Assembly: GCA_017476785.1 (NCBI GenBank)
Contig: JAFUZD010000019.1
Span: 1 to 45,664, forward strand
Direction of reading: 5' to 3'
DNA from: Prevotella sp.
GTDB taxonomy: Bacteria > Bacteroidota > Bacteroidia > Bacteroidales > Bacteroidaceae
Length of the DNA: 45,664 bases
Position 1 is the stretch's first letter. Every line of letters starts with the position of its first letter. The notes under the pieces are model-generated. The model was not told the DNA's origin and did not search any database. It was given only the letters and a program-made list of their open reading frames with translations. The position numbers were made by a program, and so were the translations under genes. Below are positions 25,649 through 32,396 of the stretch, one piece after another.

Positions 25649-25736
25649 TCGTTTCCATCACATAAACAACTTGTTTCCATTGCGAAAACAGCCTATTTTT
25701 GCAATGGAAACAAGTTGTTTTCGCCACAGAAACAAA
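25649..25736. repeat. Four tandem 22-nt palindromic repeats
   Basis: Units at 25649-25670, 25671-25692, 25693-25714 and 25715-25736, all exactly 22 nt. Typical units start TTGTTTCC or TTGTTTTC and end with AAACA plus two bases. The number of units, the period and the outer motif agree with the array at 16569-16656, while the centres differ. Confidence 0.85.
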
Positions 25737-25825
25737 TCAGAAACAAGCCAGAGGATGGCTGAAAGAGCTCTTTGGCGAAGAGAACTTCCCCTTCTGAGAA
25801 GCCTACGCTATGCGGCATAACAACA

Positions 25826-25864
25826 TTGCGCCCTGCCATCAGTTCTGCTGATGGCAGGGCGCAA
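25826..25864. terminator. Bidirectional terminator between sulP and glmM
   Basis: Arms 25826-25842 and 25848-25864 form a perfect 17-bp stem with loop TTCTG between convergent genes. U-runs are weak on both sides. Confidence 0.8.
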
Positions 25865-25894
25865 CGCTGTATGGATAAGCACTGGGCTGAGGCG

Positions 25895-27286
25895 TCACTG
25901 CATATCGTAGACCACTTGCATCAGCCGCTTGCCAATCTCGTCGGCAGCCTCGATGGTGGATGCCTCGCTGTAGACGCGGATGATGGGCTCGGTGTTCGAC
26001 TTGCGCAGATGCACCCAGCGGTCGGGGAAGTCAATCTTCACACCGTCGATGTCGTTGACCTGCGCCGTCGGGTCGGCAGCAAACATCTCCTTCACCTTAG
26101 CAAGGATGGCGTCGACATCGGTCTCAGGCGTGAGGTCGATGCGGTTCTTGGCAATCTGATAATCGGGGAACGTGGCGCGCAGTTCGCTCACCTTACAGCC
26201 CTTATGTGCCAGCGACGAGAGGAAGAGGGCTATGCCCACCAATGCGTCGCGGCCGTAGTGGCTCTCGGGATAGATGACACCACCGTTGCCCTCGCCGCCG
26301 ATGACGGCATTCACTTCCTTCATCTTGGTCGTCACGTTCACCTCGCCCACGGCAGCAGCCGTGTAATGACCGCCGTGACGCTCGGTCACGTCGCGCAGCG
26401 CACGGGTCGACGAGAGGTTGGAGACGGTGTTGCCCGGCTTGTCAGAGAGCACATAGTCAGCCACGCTGACCAGCGTATATTCCTCGCCGAACATCCGGCC
26501 GTCCTCACAGATGAAGGCCAAACGGTCCACATCGGGGTCGACCACGATGCCGAGGTCGTACTGGCCAGTCTTCAGCTCGTCCATAATGCCACTGAGGTTC
26601 TTCTCCAGCGGCTCGGGATTGTGGGCAAAGTCGCCCGTGGGCTCGCCGTTGAGGAACTTATAGGTAACGCCCAGACGGTCGAGCAGGCGCGGCAGGATGA
26701 CTCCGCCGACGCTGTTGATGGAATCGACGCAGACGCGGAACTTGGCCTGACGGATGGCTTCCACGTCAACCAGTCGCAGAGCGAGCACGCTGTCGATGTG
26801 GCGCTCGTCGAACGAGGCATCCTCCGTATAGCTGCCCAAGTGGTCTACGTCGGCATATTCAAAGTCTTCGCGCTCGGCAATGGCCAGCACCTCAGCCCCA
26901 TCGGCAGCGGTCAGGAACTCGCCTTCGCTGTTGAGCAACTTCAGTGCGTTCCACTGGCGCGGGTTGTGCGAGGCAGTGATGATGATGCCGCCATCGGCTC
27001 CTGCCATACGGACAGCCAGCTCGGTGGTGGGCGTTGTGGCCAGCCCGATGTTGACGACGTCGTAGCCAACGCCCATCAATGTGCCACACACTACGTTCTT
27101 CACCATCTCGCCCGAGATGCGGGCATCGCGTCCCACCACGATCTTGCCGCTGTGCGACTGGCCGCTGCGGCGGATGAAAGTGGCATAGGCCGTGGTAAAC
27201 TTGACGATATCCAGTGGGTTGAGCGTGTCGCCCGTGCGGCCGCCGATAGTGCCGCGAATACCAGAAATAGACTTAATGAGTGTCAT
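25895..27286 (-). CDS. glmM: Phosphoglucosamine mutase (phosphohexomutase family)
   Basis: Interconverts glucosamine-6-phosphate and glucosamine-1-phosphate, feeding UDP-GlcNAc for peptidoglycan and lipid A. 463 residues. Signatures in order: SGIRGTIGG, the phosphoserine loop GIIITASHNPRQWNALK, the Mg site DPDVDRLAF, the sugar-binding GEGNGGVIYP and the C-terminal phosphate-binding RKSNTEPIIRVYSEA. The GEGNGG motif and the length favour GlmM over phosphomannomutase, but specificity is not certain. It follows the DUF4827 gene by 16 nt, a pairing common in Bacteroidetes, and is probably co-transcribed with it. Confidence 0.9.
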   Translation of the reverse strand: MTLIKSISGIRGTIGGRTGDTLNPLDIVKFTTAYATFIRRSGQSHSGKIVVGRDARISGEMVKNVVCGTLMGVGYDVVNIGLATTPTTELAVRMAGADGGIIITASHNPRQWNALKLLNSEGEFLTAADGAEVLAIAEREDFEYADVDHLGSYTEDASFDERHIDSVLALRLVDVEAIRQAKFRVCVDSINSVGGVILPRLLDRLGVTYKFLNGEPTGDFAHNPEPLEKNLSGIMDELKTGQYDLGIVVDPDVDRLAFICEDGRMFGEEYTLVSVADYVLSDKPGNTVSNLSSTRALRDVTERHGGHYTAAAVGEVNVTTKMKEVNAVIGGEGNGGVIYPESHYGRDALVGIALFLSSLAHKGCKVSELRATFPDYQIAKNRIDLTPETDVDAILAKVKEMFAADPTAQVNDIDGVKIDFPDRWVHLRKSNTEPIIRVYSEASTIEAADEIGKRLMQVVYDMQ

Positions 27287-27302
27287 CGGTTATGTGTTTG
27301 GT

Positions 27303-27965
27303 TCAATATTCTTTTTCGTAAGTGAGCTCATAGAAGCAAGGATAGACATACGACGAAGCGTCGGCCGTACCCTGCGAGTGGGGCACGATGATGCGCACCT
27401 TTGCTATCTCGTCGCCCTCTTGCTGCGGCCTCCCGACGTTGACATAGAGCAGCGGCACCAGCCATCCTGCCGGCACGGAGGCCGAGCCGTGATAGGTGAC
27501 CATCATTCCCGAGACGAAGGATGCCGTGAACGTGCTTCCCACGCGGCTGACACTCATCTTGTCGACATAGAGCGACGTGTCGAATGTCTGCGACCCGTTG
27601 GACATATAGGTACGCACGTCGTTGCGCACGAGCATCGAGTCGGTCAGGATGTTACGCTCGGAGAACCGGCAGAGCAGGTTGATGGTATTGTTCTCTGGCA
27701 TCAGCGAGCCGCAGCCTTTGCGCACAATCTGCAGATAGACACCGCTGCGGTCGAGATACACATACTCGTTCTTGCTGACATCGGTGGTGTTGCCGTTGGC
27801 AGCGAACGTAGACTCACTGATGACTACGATGGACGAGTCGCGGATGAACTTGGCAATAGCCTCGCGCTCCTTATCTTTCTTGTCGGCGTAGGTCTCATAG
27901 TCGTTGCAGCTGGCCAGCAGGCACACTGCCAGAAGAGCAAACGCCGCGAGGATGGATTTCTTCAT
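27303..27965 (-). CDS. DUF4827-family lipoprotein
   Basis: A 220-residue lipoprotein with lipobox LASC (Cys20) followed by NDYETYADKKDKEREAI, the characteristic beginning of DUF4827 proteins. Further family features: a short helix, SSIVVISESTF, NEYVYLDRSGVYLQIVRKG and a conserved C-terminal Tyr-rich end. Molecular function is unknown; an envelope chaperone or isomerase-like role has no support here beyond the general fold impression. The start at 27965 places the signal peptide correctly; a longer frame upstream would run through the -7 box at 27993-28000. It lies between nrnA-like and glmM genes, conserved company in Bacteroidales. Confidence 0.85.
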   Translation of the reverse strand: MKKSILAAFALLAVCLLASCNDYETYADKKDKEREAIAKFIRDSSIVVISESTFAANGNTTDVSKNEYVYLDRSGVYLQIVRKGCGSLMPENNTINLLCRFSERNILTDSMLVRNDVRTYMSNGSQTFDTSLYVDKMSVSRVGSTFTASFVSGMMVTYHGSASVPAGWLVPLLYVNVGRPQQEGDEIAKVRIIVPHSQGTADASSYVYPCFYELTYEKEY

Positions 27966-27992
27966 ATTCCTAACATTCAAATGATTCGGCCG

Positions 27993-28000
27993 CAAAATTA
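27993..28000 (-). promoter_or_regulatory. -7 box for the DUF4827-glmM pair
   Basis: Minus-strand TAATTTTG in the 67-nt gap after the DHH gene. No TTTG at -33 is seen, so it may be weak or the genes may be read from the upstream promoter. Confidence 0.45.
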
Positions 28001-28032
28001 CGAAAAAACTCGCAATTACGTGCACGATTAGG

Positions 28033-29067
28033 CTACTTTAACGTGTCTTCGAAATGCAGGATGGCACGTTTGGCCACTTCTACCGCCTCGGCTATGGTGC
28101 AATAGAGCCGCCCACCCGACGCATTGAGATGGCCGCCACCGTTGAAGAACTGCTCTGCCACCTTATTGCAGGGGAAGTTGTCGACCGAGCGCAGGCTGAC
28201 CCAGATGAGGTTGTCGCGCTCCGTATCTTCGCGCAGCGAGATAGAGAGCTTCATTCCCTTAATCTGCAGCGGCATATTGACCAGTCCCTCGGCATCGCCT
28301 TTAATGAAGCGGAAGCGCTTGAGGTCGTGGCGCGTCAGCGTGAAGAACGACGCGTGACGCTTCGCATCGACCACCAATTTCTCATAGAGCACGTAGCCCA
28401 CCAGCCGCAGGCGGTTCTCGCTGTAATTGTGATATACGTTGCGGTAAATCTTGTCTTTGTCGATTCGCTTGGTCAGCAGCTGGCTGACGATGAAATAGAT
28501 GTCGGGATCGGTGGAGTTGTAGGTGAACCCGCCCGTATCGGTCATCATCCCGCAATAGATGGGAACGGCAAAATGCTTGCCCAGACTCTCAAAGGCGCCC
28601 AGTTGCCAAATGATGCGGAAAACGAGCTCGCACGTGGACGACATCTCGGGATGGCTGATGCAGAGCACCGTATCCATATCGGGAGCCAGATGATGGTCAA
28701 TCATCACTTTCTTGGCAGGCGAGGCGGTCAGCGCGTCGGCCATCCGGTCAGTGCGCGAGGCGGTGTTGAAGTCGAGACAGAAGATGAGGTCGGCAATCTT
28801 CAGCACGGTTTCGGCATACTCCTTCCGTTTGTCGTAGCGCACAATCTTCTCTGTGTTGGGCAACCACTGCAAGTAGTCGGGGTACTGGTCGGGAATGATG
28901 ATCAGCGGCTCCTTTCCCTGCTGGCGCAGATAGTCAGCCCAGCCCAGACACGAGCCAATGGCATCGCCGTCGGGATTGACGTGGCAGCAGAGCACAATGG
29001 TCTCGGCAGTCTGAATAAGGGAGTGCAGCTGGCTGCACTCCCCGTCTGTGATAATATTCTTCAGCAT
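28033..29067 (-). CDS. nrnA: DHH-family phosphoesterase, NrnA-like
   Basis: A cytoplasmic phosphoesterase predicted to degrade short oligoribonucleotides and/or 3'-phosphoadenosine 5'-phosphate. 344 residues. The DHH domain shows HVNPDGDAIGS (His29, Asp33, Asp35), FCLDFNTASRTDRM, MIDHHLAPDMD and GMMTDTGGFTYNS; the DHHA1 domain ends with GGGHLNASGG. The ATG at 29067 overlaps the upstream stop in a TGATG arrangement, indicating translational coupling. The choice between NrnA and another DHH/DHHA1 subfamily rests on length and motifs only. Confidence 0.9.
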   Translation of the reverse strand: MLKNIITDGECSQLHSLIQTAETIVLCCHVNPDGDAIGSCLGWADYLRQQGKEPLIIIPDQYPDYLQWLPNTEKIVRYDKRKEYAETVLKIADLIFCLDFNTASRTDRMADALTASPAKKVMIDHHLAPDMDTVLCISHPEMSSTCELVFRIIWQLGAFESLGKHFAVPIYCGMMTDTGGFTYNSTDPDIYFIVSQLLTKRIDKDKIYRNVYHNYSENRLRLVGYVLYEKLVVDAKRHASFFTLTRHDLKRFRFIKGDAEGLVNMPLQIKGMKLSISLREDTERDNLIWVSLRSVDNFPCNKVAEQFFNGGGHLNASGGRLYCTIAEAVEVAKRAILHFEDTLK

Positions 29068-29984
29068 CAGAACAACTTGGCAGGATAGACACCTTCGTCC
29101 ACCAATCGCTGGATGCGCTCCACCGTAGCAGCACGGTCGGCAGCATAGGTCACGCCGAACCACTTGCTGGTGGTGTCGAGCACCTCCACGGTAGAGGTCT
29201 TCTCGTTAATCAGCTTATTCACCATCAGCGGGATGAAGAACTCGGCTTTCAGGTTCTCCAGATTCTTCGGGTCGCTGAGGAACTCGCGGAAGTAGGCCTC
29301 CGAGTGCTCGAAATAGTCGGGCGTGAAGCCCCACATATTCATCGAGACAGGCGTCTCGTCGGCTATGGCCTGCCACTCGCCCTGCTCGTCTTTATAGCAC
29401 ACGGGACCGTCGGCCGGCACGCGCTGTATCTCAGTGCGCTCCACAACAGTGGTCAGATGGCCCTGCTCGTCCTTCGAGCAGATGCCACGGGCCACGGTGC
29501 CGTTTTCCGACAGCGTGTTGCCCACGCGGAATCCCACCATCACATACTGGTTGGTGGCGCCTTCAGGCAGCTCGCTCAGGAAGCGGCCGATGACCATAAA
29601 GGCATCGCGATTGTAGAAGTCGTCGCAGTTGATGACGAGGAAGGGCTCTTTGATGATGTCCTTACCCATCAGCACGGCGTGGTTGGTGCCCCACGGCTTT
29701 ACGCGCCCCTCGGGCACGCTGAAGCCCTCGGGCAGGGCGTCAAGGCTCTGGAAGCAGAGCTCACAGGGAATCTTGTCTTCGTATTTGGAGAGTATCTGCG
29801 TGCGGAACTGCTCTTCAAAGTCTTTGCGGATGACCCACACCACTTTGCCGAAGCCGGCCTGAATGGCATCGTAGATACTGTAGTCCATTATTGTCTCGCC
29901 GTTGGGGCCCAGCCCGTCGAGCTGCTTCAGTCCGCCGTAGCGGCTGCCCATACCTGCTGCCAAGAGGAATAGAGTTGGTTTCAT
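29067..29984 (-). CDS. Sugar-nucleotidyltransferase family protein
   Basis: A 305-residue protein with the nucleotide-binding signature LLAAGMGSRYGGLKQLDGLG at the N-terminus and INCDDFYN (metal-binding Asp pair) near residue 117, typical of NTP transferases that join NTP and sugar-1-phosphate. The substrate is unknown, and the C-terminal half has no further motif. It shares the TGATG stop/start with the DHH gene and is first in its transcript, with a good promoter at 30024-30055. Widely conserved in Bacteroidales in this context. Confidence 0.88.
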   Translation of the reverse strand: MKPTLFLLAAGMGSRYGGLKQLDGLGPNGETIMDYSIYDAIQAGFGKVVWVIRKDFEEQFRTQILSKYEDKIPCELCFQSLDALPEGFSVPEGRVKPWGTNHAVLMGKDIIKEPFLVINCDDFYNRDAFMVIGRFLSELPEGATNQYVMVGFRVGNTLSENGTVARGICSKDEQGHLTTVVERTEIQRVPADGPVCYKDEQGEWQAIADETPVSMNMWGFTPDYFEHSEAYFREFLSDPKNLENLKAEFFIPLMVNKLINEKTSTVEVLDTTSKWFGVTYAADRAATVERIQRLVDEGVYPAKLF

Positions 29985-30023
29985 TTTTCGTTGCGTTTAG
30001 TTGTTTAGATTATTCTTCGAATG

Positions 30024-30077
30024 CAAAGATACGAAATAGCGAGTGAAAAGCCAAATTTATTTAAGCTTTTCACTCGC
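30024..30077 (-). promoter_or_regulatory. Promoter with -33 box inside a hairpin loop
   Basis: Minus-strand TATCTTTG (30024-30031) and TTTG (30052-30055) are 20 nt apart. A perfect 13-bp inverted repeat (30039-30051 / 30065-30077) encloses a 13-nt loop that begins with the -33 box. No gene ends upstream, so the inverted repeat is not a terminator remnant and may be an operator. Confidence 0.75.
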
Positions 30078-30205
30078 TTACTCGCAGATTTCAGACAATC
30101 TTATTCAAGAAATCTCGTTATTTTGATGAAATATGCTTTTTCTGAATCACGCAAGATTTCCATTAGTTTTTGAAGGAAAGAAGATGGTATTTGCTAACTT
30201 TTTTG

Positions 30206-30213
30206 TATTTTTG
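30206..30213 (+). promoter_or_regulatory. -7 box upstream of the RNA candidate
   Basis: TATTTTTG fits TAnnTTTG; no TTTG is seen 19-21 nt upstream. Transcription would begin near 30220, about 240 nt before the next ATG. Confidence 0.5.
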
Positions 30214-30219
30214 CAGCGT

Positions 30220-30420
30220 TCTTCGGAATAAAAGACATTTTGCTCAAATTCTCCTGTTGAATCACCACCTCACGACGAGAAGTAGAGAGCAAACCAATAC
30301 TACATTGAAGCTACGCTTGAGCGTAGACTTCACCATAGTAGTATTGGGGCTTGTGGTGAGCCTAACAGGAGATATGGCGAGTCTGCGCTCTCTCCGTATC
30401 AAAGAGTTTGTGCAACTCCC
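30220..30420 (+). ncRNA. Candidate structured RNA upstream of an AT-rich lipoprotein gene
   Basis: Four nested helices are visible: 30251-30258 with 30364-30371 (8 bp perfect), 30263-30268 with 30353-30358 (6 bp), 30294-30303 with 30338-30347 (10 bp perfect) and 30306-30316 with 30321-30332 (10 bp with an internal loop, TTGA loop). A purine-rich stretch of about 25 nt (30269-30293) remains single-stranded on one side only. This long imperfect hairpin with an asymmetric bulge could be a cis-regulatory leader, a small RNA of 6S-like shape, or a mobile repeat. No known riboswitch core is recognised. Confidence 0.5.
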
Positions 30421-30460
30421 ATAACGAAGTATGACAAACTTAAAACAATAGCAATTGAAA

Positions 30461-31402
30461 ATGAAACAGATTAAAGCATTGAGCATTCTGATGCTCGCAG
30501 CAATGGCGATGGTATCGATGGCATCGTGTTCAAAGAGTACAAAACTGGAGAAGGCAGCAAAGGAGCAAATGGAGGCTACCTTCAAAGAAATGGCAAGAGA
30601 CCCGTCCAGCGTGAGTTTGTCTAATATACAGACAGTCTATAGTGATGACTCTTTGTGTATTCTCCATTGTGATTTTTCTGCAAAGAATGGACTTGGAGCA
30701 GAAATCAATGACAAATATGAATACGTTTTCATTCATAGTAATGGAAAAAACTATGAATCGTATATGGAAATCAACAAAAATGAAGAAGGGGTTTTTAGAA
30801 GTGAGGAGAAATATGCAAAGGACAAGAAAGGTAAAATATATGAATCGCTATCCTATGAAGCAGGCCTAAGGTATCTCGCTGCTACGTATGTCAATAGACA
30901 AGGACGAGAAGCAGGTATTCAAGATGGAGAGGAATTCAACATTCCCGTTCCAACTGGTACTGGTTCTTGGGAGCTAATGGCATATAAAGACGAGTTTGGA
31001 GAGAAAGGTTCTCAAAAGTATTTGTTGTTGATGGGTAACGGTATCTTTAGCAATTCAGCTACAACAAATTCAAAAATGACGGCCATTCTCTATATGGACA
31101 AGAATGATTTCTCTTTCAAACTGATTGAATATAATTCAAGTGTCGTAAAGAACAGTCATTCTTATACATACCGCATAAAAGATGCCGAAGGTGGCATATA
31201 TGAAATGACCCTGTATAATAGCAATTCTTCGGGTCAGATGTCTGTATTGGGGATACGCTTTAAGGATATGGAAGCTATTCTTTCCAAAGGTGGAATCATT
31301 ACGGTCGCTGTACGAGAGCGTTATGCCTATTCAACGCCTGACACCTATCTCTTCAAACTAAATGTAGAGGGATATACGAAAGCAAAGACTTTCCTTAAAT
31401 AA
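30461..31402 (+). CDS. Lipoprotein of unknown function, AT-rich gene
   Basis: A 313-residue lipoprotein: signal peptide with lipobox MASC (Cys23) and SKSTKLEKAAKEQME after it. The remainder is beta-rich, with no motif I recognise. The gene is clearly richer in A/T (for example many AAA, GAA, AAT and TAT codons) than all its neighbours, which suggests acquisition by transfer. The ATG at 30461 is used because it begins the signal peptide. It is preceded by the RNA candidate at 30220-30420 and followed by a strong terminator, so it forms a single-gene unit inside an accessory patch that also holds a HEPN/MNT pair. Confidence 0.78.
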   Translation: MKQIKALSILMLAAMAMVSMASCSKSTKLEKAAKEQMEATFKEMARDPSSVSLSNIQTVYSDDSLCILHCDFSAKNGLGAEINDKYEYVFIHSNGKNYESYMEINKNEEGVFRSEEKYAKDKKGKIYESLSYEAGLRYLAATYVNRQGREAGIQDGEEFNIPVPTGTGSWELMAYKDEFGEKGSQKYLLLMGNGIFSNSATTNSKMTAILYMDKNDFSFKLIEYNSSVVKNSHSYTYRIKDAEGGIYEMTLYNSNSSGQMSVLGIRFKDMEAILSKGGIITVAVRERYAYSTPDTYLFKLNVEGYTKAKTFLK

Positions 31403-31421
31403 ATCTACCTTTTAGAGATAC

Positions 31422-31497
31422 AAACCGCCCAAAACTCACGGATTCTGAACTTGGAAAATTTTCTATGTGTAGGTACGAGTTTTGGGCGGTTTTTGAG
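31422..31497 (+). terminator. Terminator of the AT-rich lipoprotein gene
   Basis: Arms 31422-31437 and 31477-31492 pair perfectly over 16 bp, with a 39-nt loop and a T-run after the 3' arm. Confidence 0.85.
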
Positions 31498-31581
31498 AAT
31501 GGCGATGTCACCAAACATTCCGTCCGATAATGCTGCTGCAACTTTTCTTACGAAAAAATGAATAACTTTCCAAAAAAGTCG

Positions 31582-31589
31582 TATCTTTG
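31582..31589 (+). promoter_or_regulatory. -7 box of the HEPN/MNT operon
   Basis: TATCTTTG, 29 nt before the HEPN start. No exact TTTG lies at -33. Confidence 0.6.
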
Positions 31590-31617
31590 CACCCAAGAAC
31601 GACAAGCAATAGTGACA

Positions 31618-32031
31618 ATGGCAAACGAGAACAAAGCGAGGAAGTGGCTCAGCATCGTGGAAGAAGACCTCAGCGTGGCGGAACTTCTGTTTAACAACGG
31701 TCATTGGCTGTACACGACCTATATGTGCCACCAAGCCATTGAGAAGACACTGAAGGCGTATTGGTGCGTATGTCGCGACGACGCCCCACCATTCATCCAC
31801 GACCACGGACGCATAGCAAAGGGCTGTGGACTCTACACACAGATGAGTGAAGCGCAGAAAGACTTTCTTGCCACAATTCGTGAAATGAACATTGAGGCTC
31901 GCTACCAAGAGTTCAAAGACAACATTGCCCGCCAACTCAACCACGAAATCACTGCTGAGATATTAAAAACCACCAAACAGATGCACGTATGGATACTACA
32001 AAAGCTACAGGAAAAGTCGTCGACCCGATGA
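31618..32031 (+). CDS. HEPN-domain protein (probable toxin)
   Basis: A 137-residue all-helical HEPN protein (PF05168-like), the probable toxin of a HEPN/MNT module; HEPN toxins of this kind act as RNases. It has the family pattern WLSIVEEDLSVAELLFNNG then YMCHQAIEKTLKAYW and MNIEARYQEFKD. A canonical R-x4-6-H RNase motif is not obvious; the nearest is RQLNH near residue 112, so catalytic activity is uncertain. The start at 31618 is chosen because the -7 box lies at 31582-31589 and would overlap a longer version. Its stop overlaps the start of the nucleotidyltransferase gene (ATGA at 32028-32031). Confidence 0.9.
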   Translation: MANENKARKWLSIVEEDLSVAELLFNNGHWLYTTYMCHQAIEKTLKAYWCVCRDDAPPFIHDHGRIAKGCGLYTQMSEAQKDFLATIREMNIEARYQEFKDNIARQLNHEITAEILKTTKQMHVWILQKLQEKSSTR

Positions 32032-32363
32032 ATTTCACTCCTCAGACCATATCTGGCGTGCTGCCTAAGGATTTTGCACTGGAACTGGTACGCCGCTACA
32101 AGGAGATTATCGCCCCACGTTTCGCCCCCACTACGAAGGTGATGATGTTCGGTTCCTATGCAAAGGGGCATCCCCACGAGTGGAGCGACATCGACGTAGC
32201 CGTCATCGTACCCAAGATTGAAGACGACAAGCGGCTGGACTGGTCAGTCTCCCTAAACAGAGACATTGATCAAGTGTGCTGCTACATCGAGCCTATATTG
32301 CTGGAAAACGGCGAGGATTCATCCATCTACCGCGAAGTGATGCGGACGGGAGTGGCTGTATAA
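32028..32363 (+). CDS. MNT-type minimal nucleotidyltransferase (probable antitoxin)
   Basis: A 111-residue nucleotidyltransferase of the polymerase-beta superfamily. The active-site signature is MFGSYAKGHPHEWSDIDVAV: Gly-Ser, then Asp-x-Asp. In characterised HEPN/MNT pairs the MNT protein neutralises the HEPN partner by adding AMP residues to it. The ATG at 32028 overlaps the HEPN stop by four bases, the usual arrangement for coupled antitoxin genes; an ATG at 31989 in the same frame would also work but lies within the HEPN gene. It converges on tamL with only 33 nt between and no clear terminator. Confidence 0.88.
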   Translation: MNFTPQTISGVLPKDFALELVRRYKEIIAPRFAPTTKVMMFGSYAKGHPHEWSDIDVAVIVPKIEDDKRLDWSVSLNRDIDQVCCYIEPILLENGEDSSIYREVMRTGVAV

Positions 32364-32396
32364 TCACACTATTCTTTTTTAAATCCCTCTGGTCTG

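Larger units (their letters stand above)
30078..30460. other. AT-rich intergenic region carrying an RNA candidate
   Basis: No credible gene is seen. The left 120 bases hold nothing I can assign. A -7 box (30206-30213) and a nested set of helices (30251-30371) follow; the remaining about 90 bases lead into the lipoprotein gene at 30461. A short frame on the plus strand (30170-30424) runs through the helices and has no protein-like features. Confidence 0.6.

Noticed and set aside
16569-25736. CRISPR array for the 22-nt repeats
   Set aside because: The units are contiguous without unique spacers, the centres vary rather than the spacers, and no cas genes are in the window.
30170-30424. 84-codon frame before the AT-rich lipoprotein gene
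   Set aside because: It runs through the four nested helices and begins before the -7 box, and the product has no recognisable feature.
31989-32027. Longer start for the MNT gene
   Set aside because: The ATGA overlap at 32028 is the usual arrangement, and the extra residues are not part of the fold.
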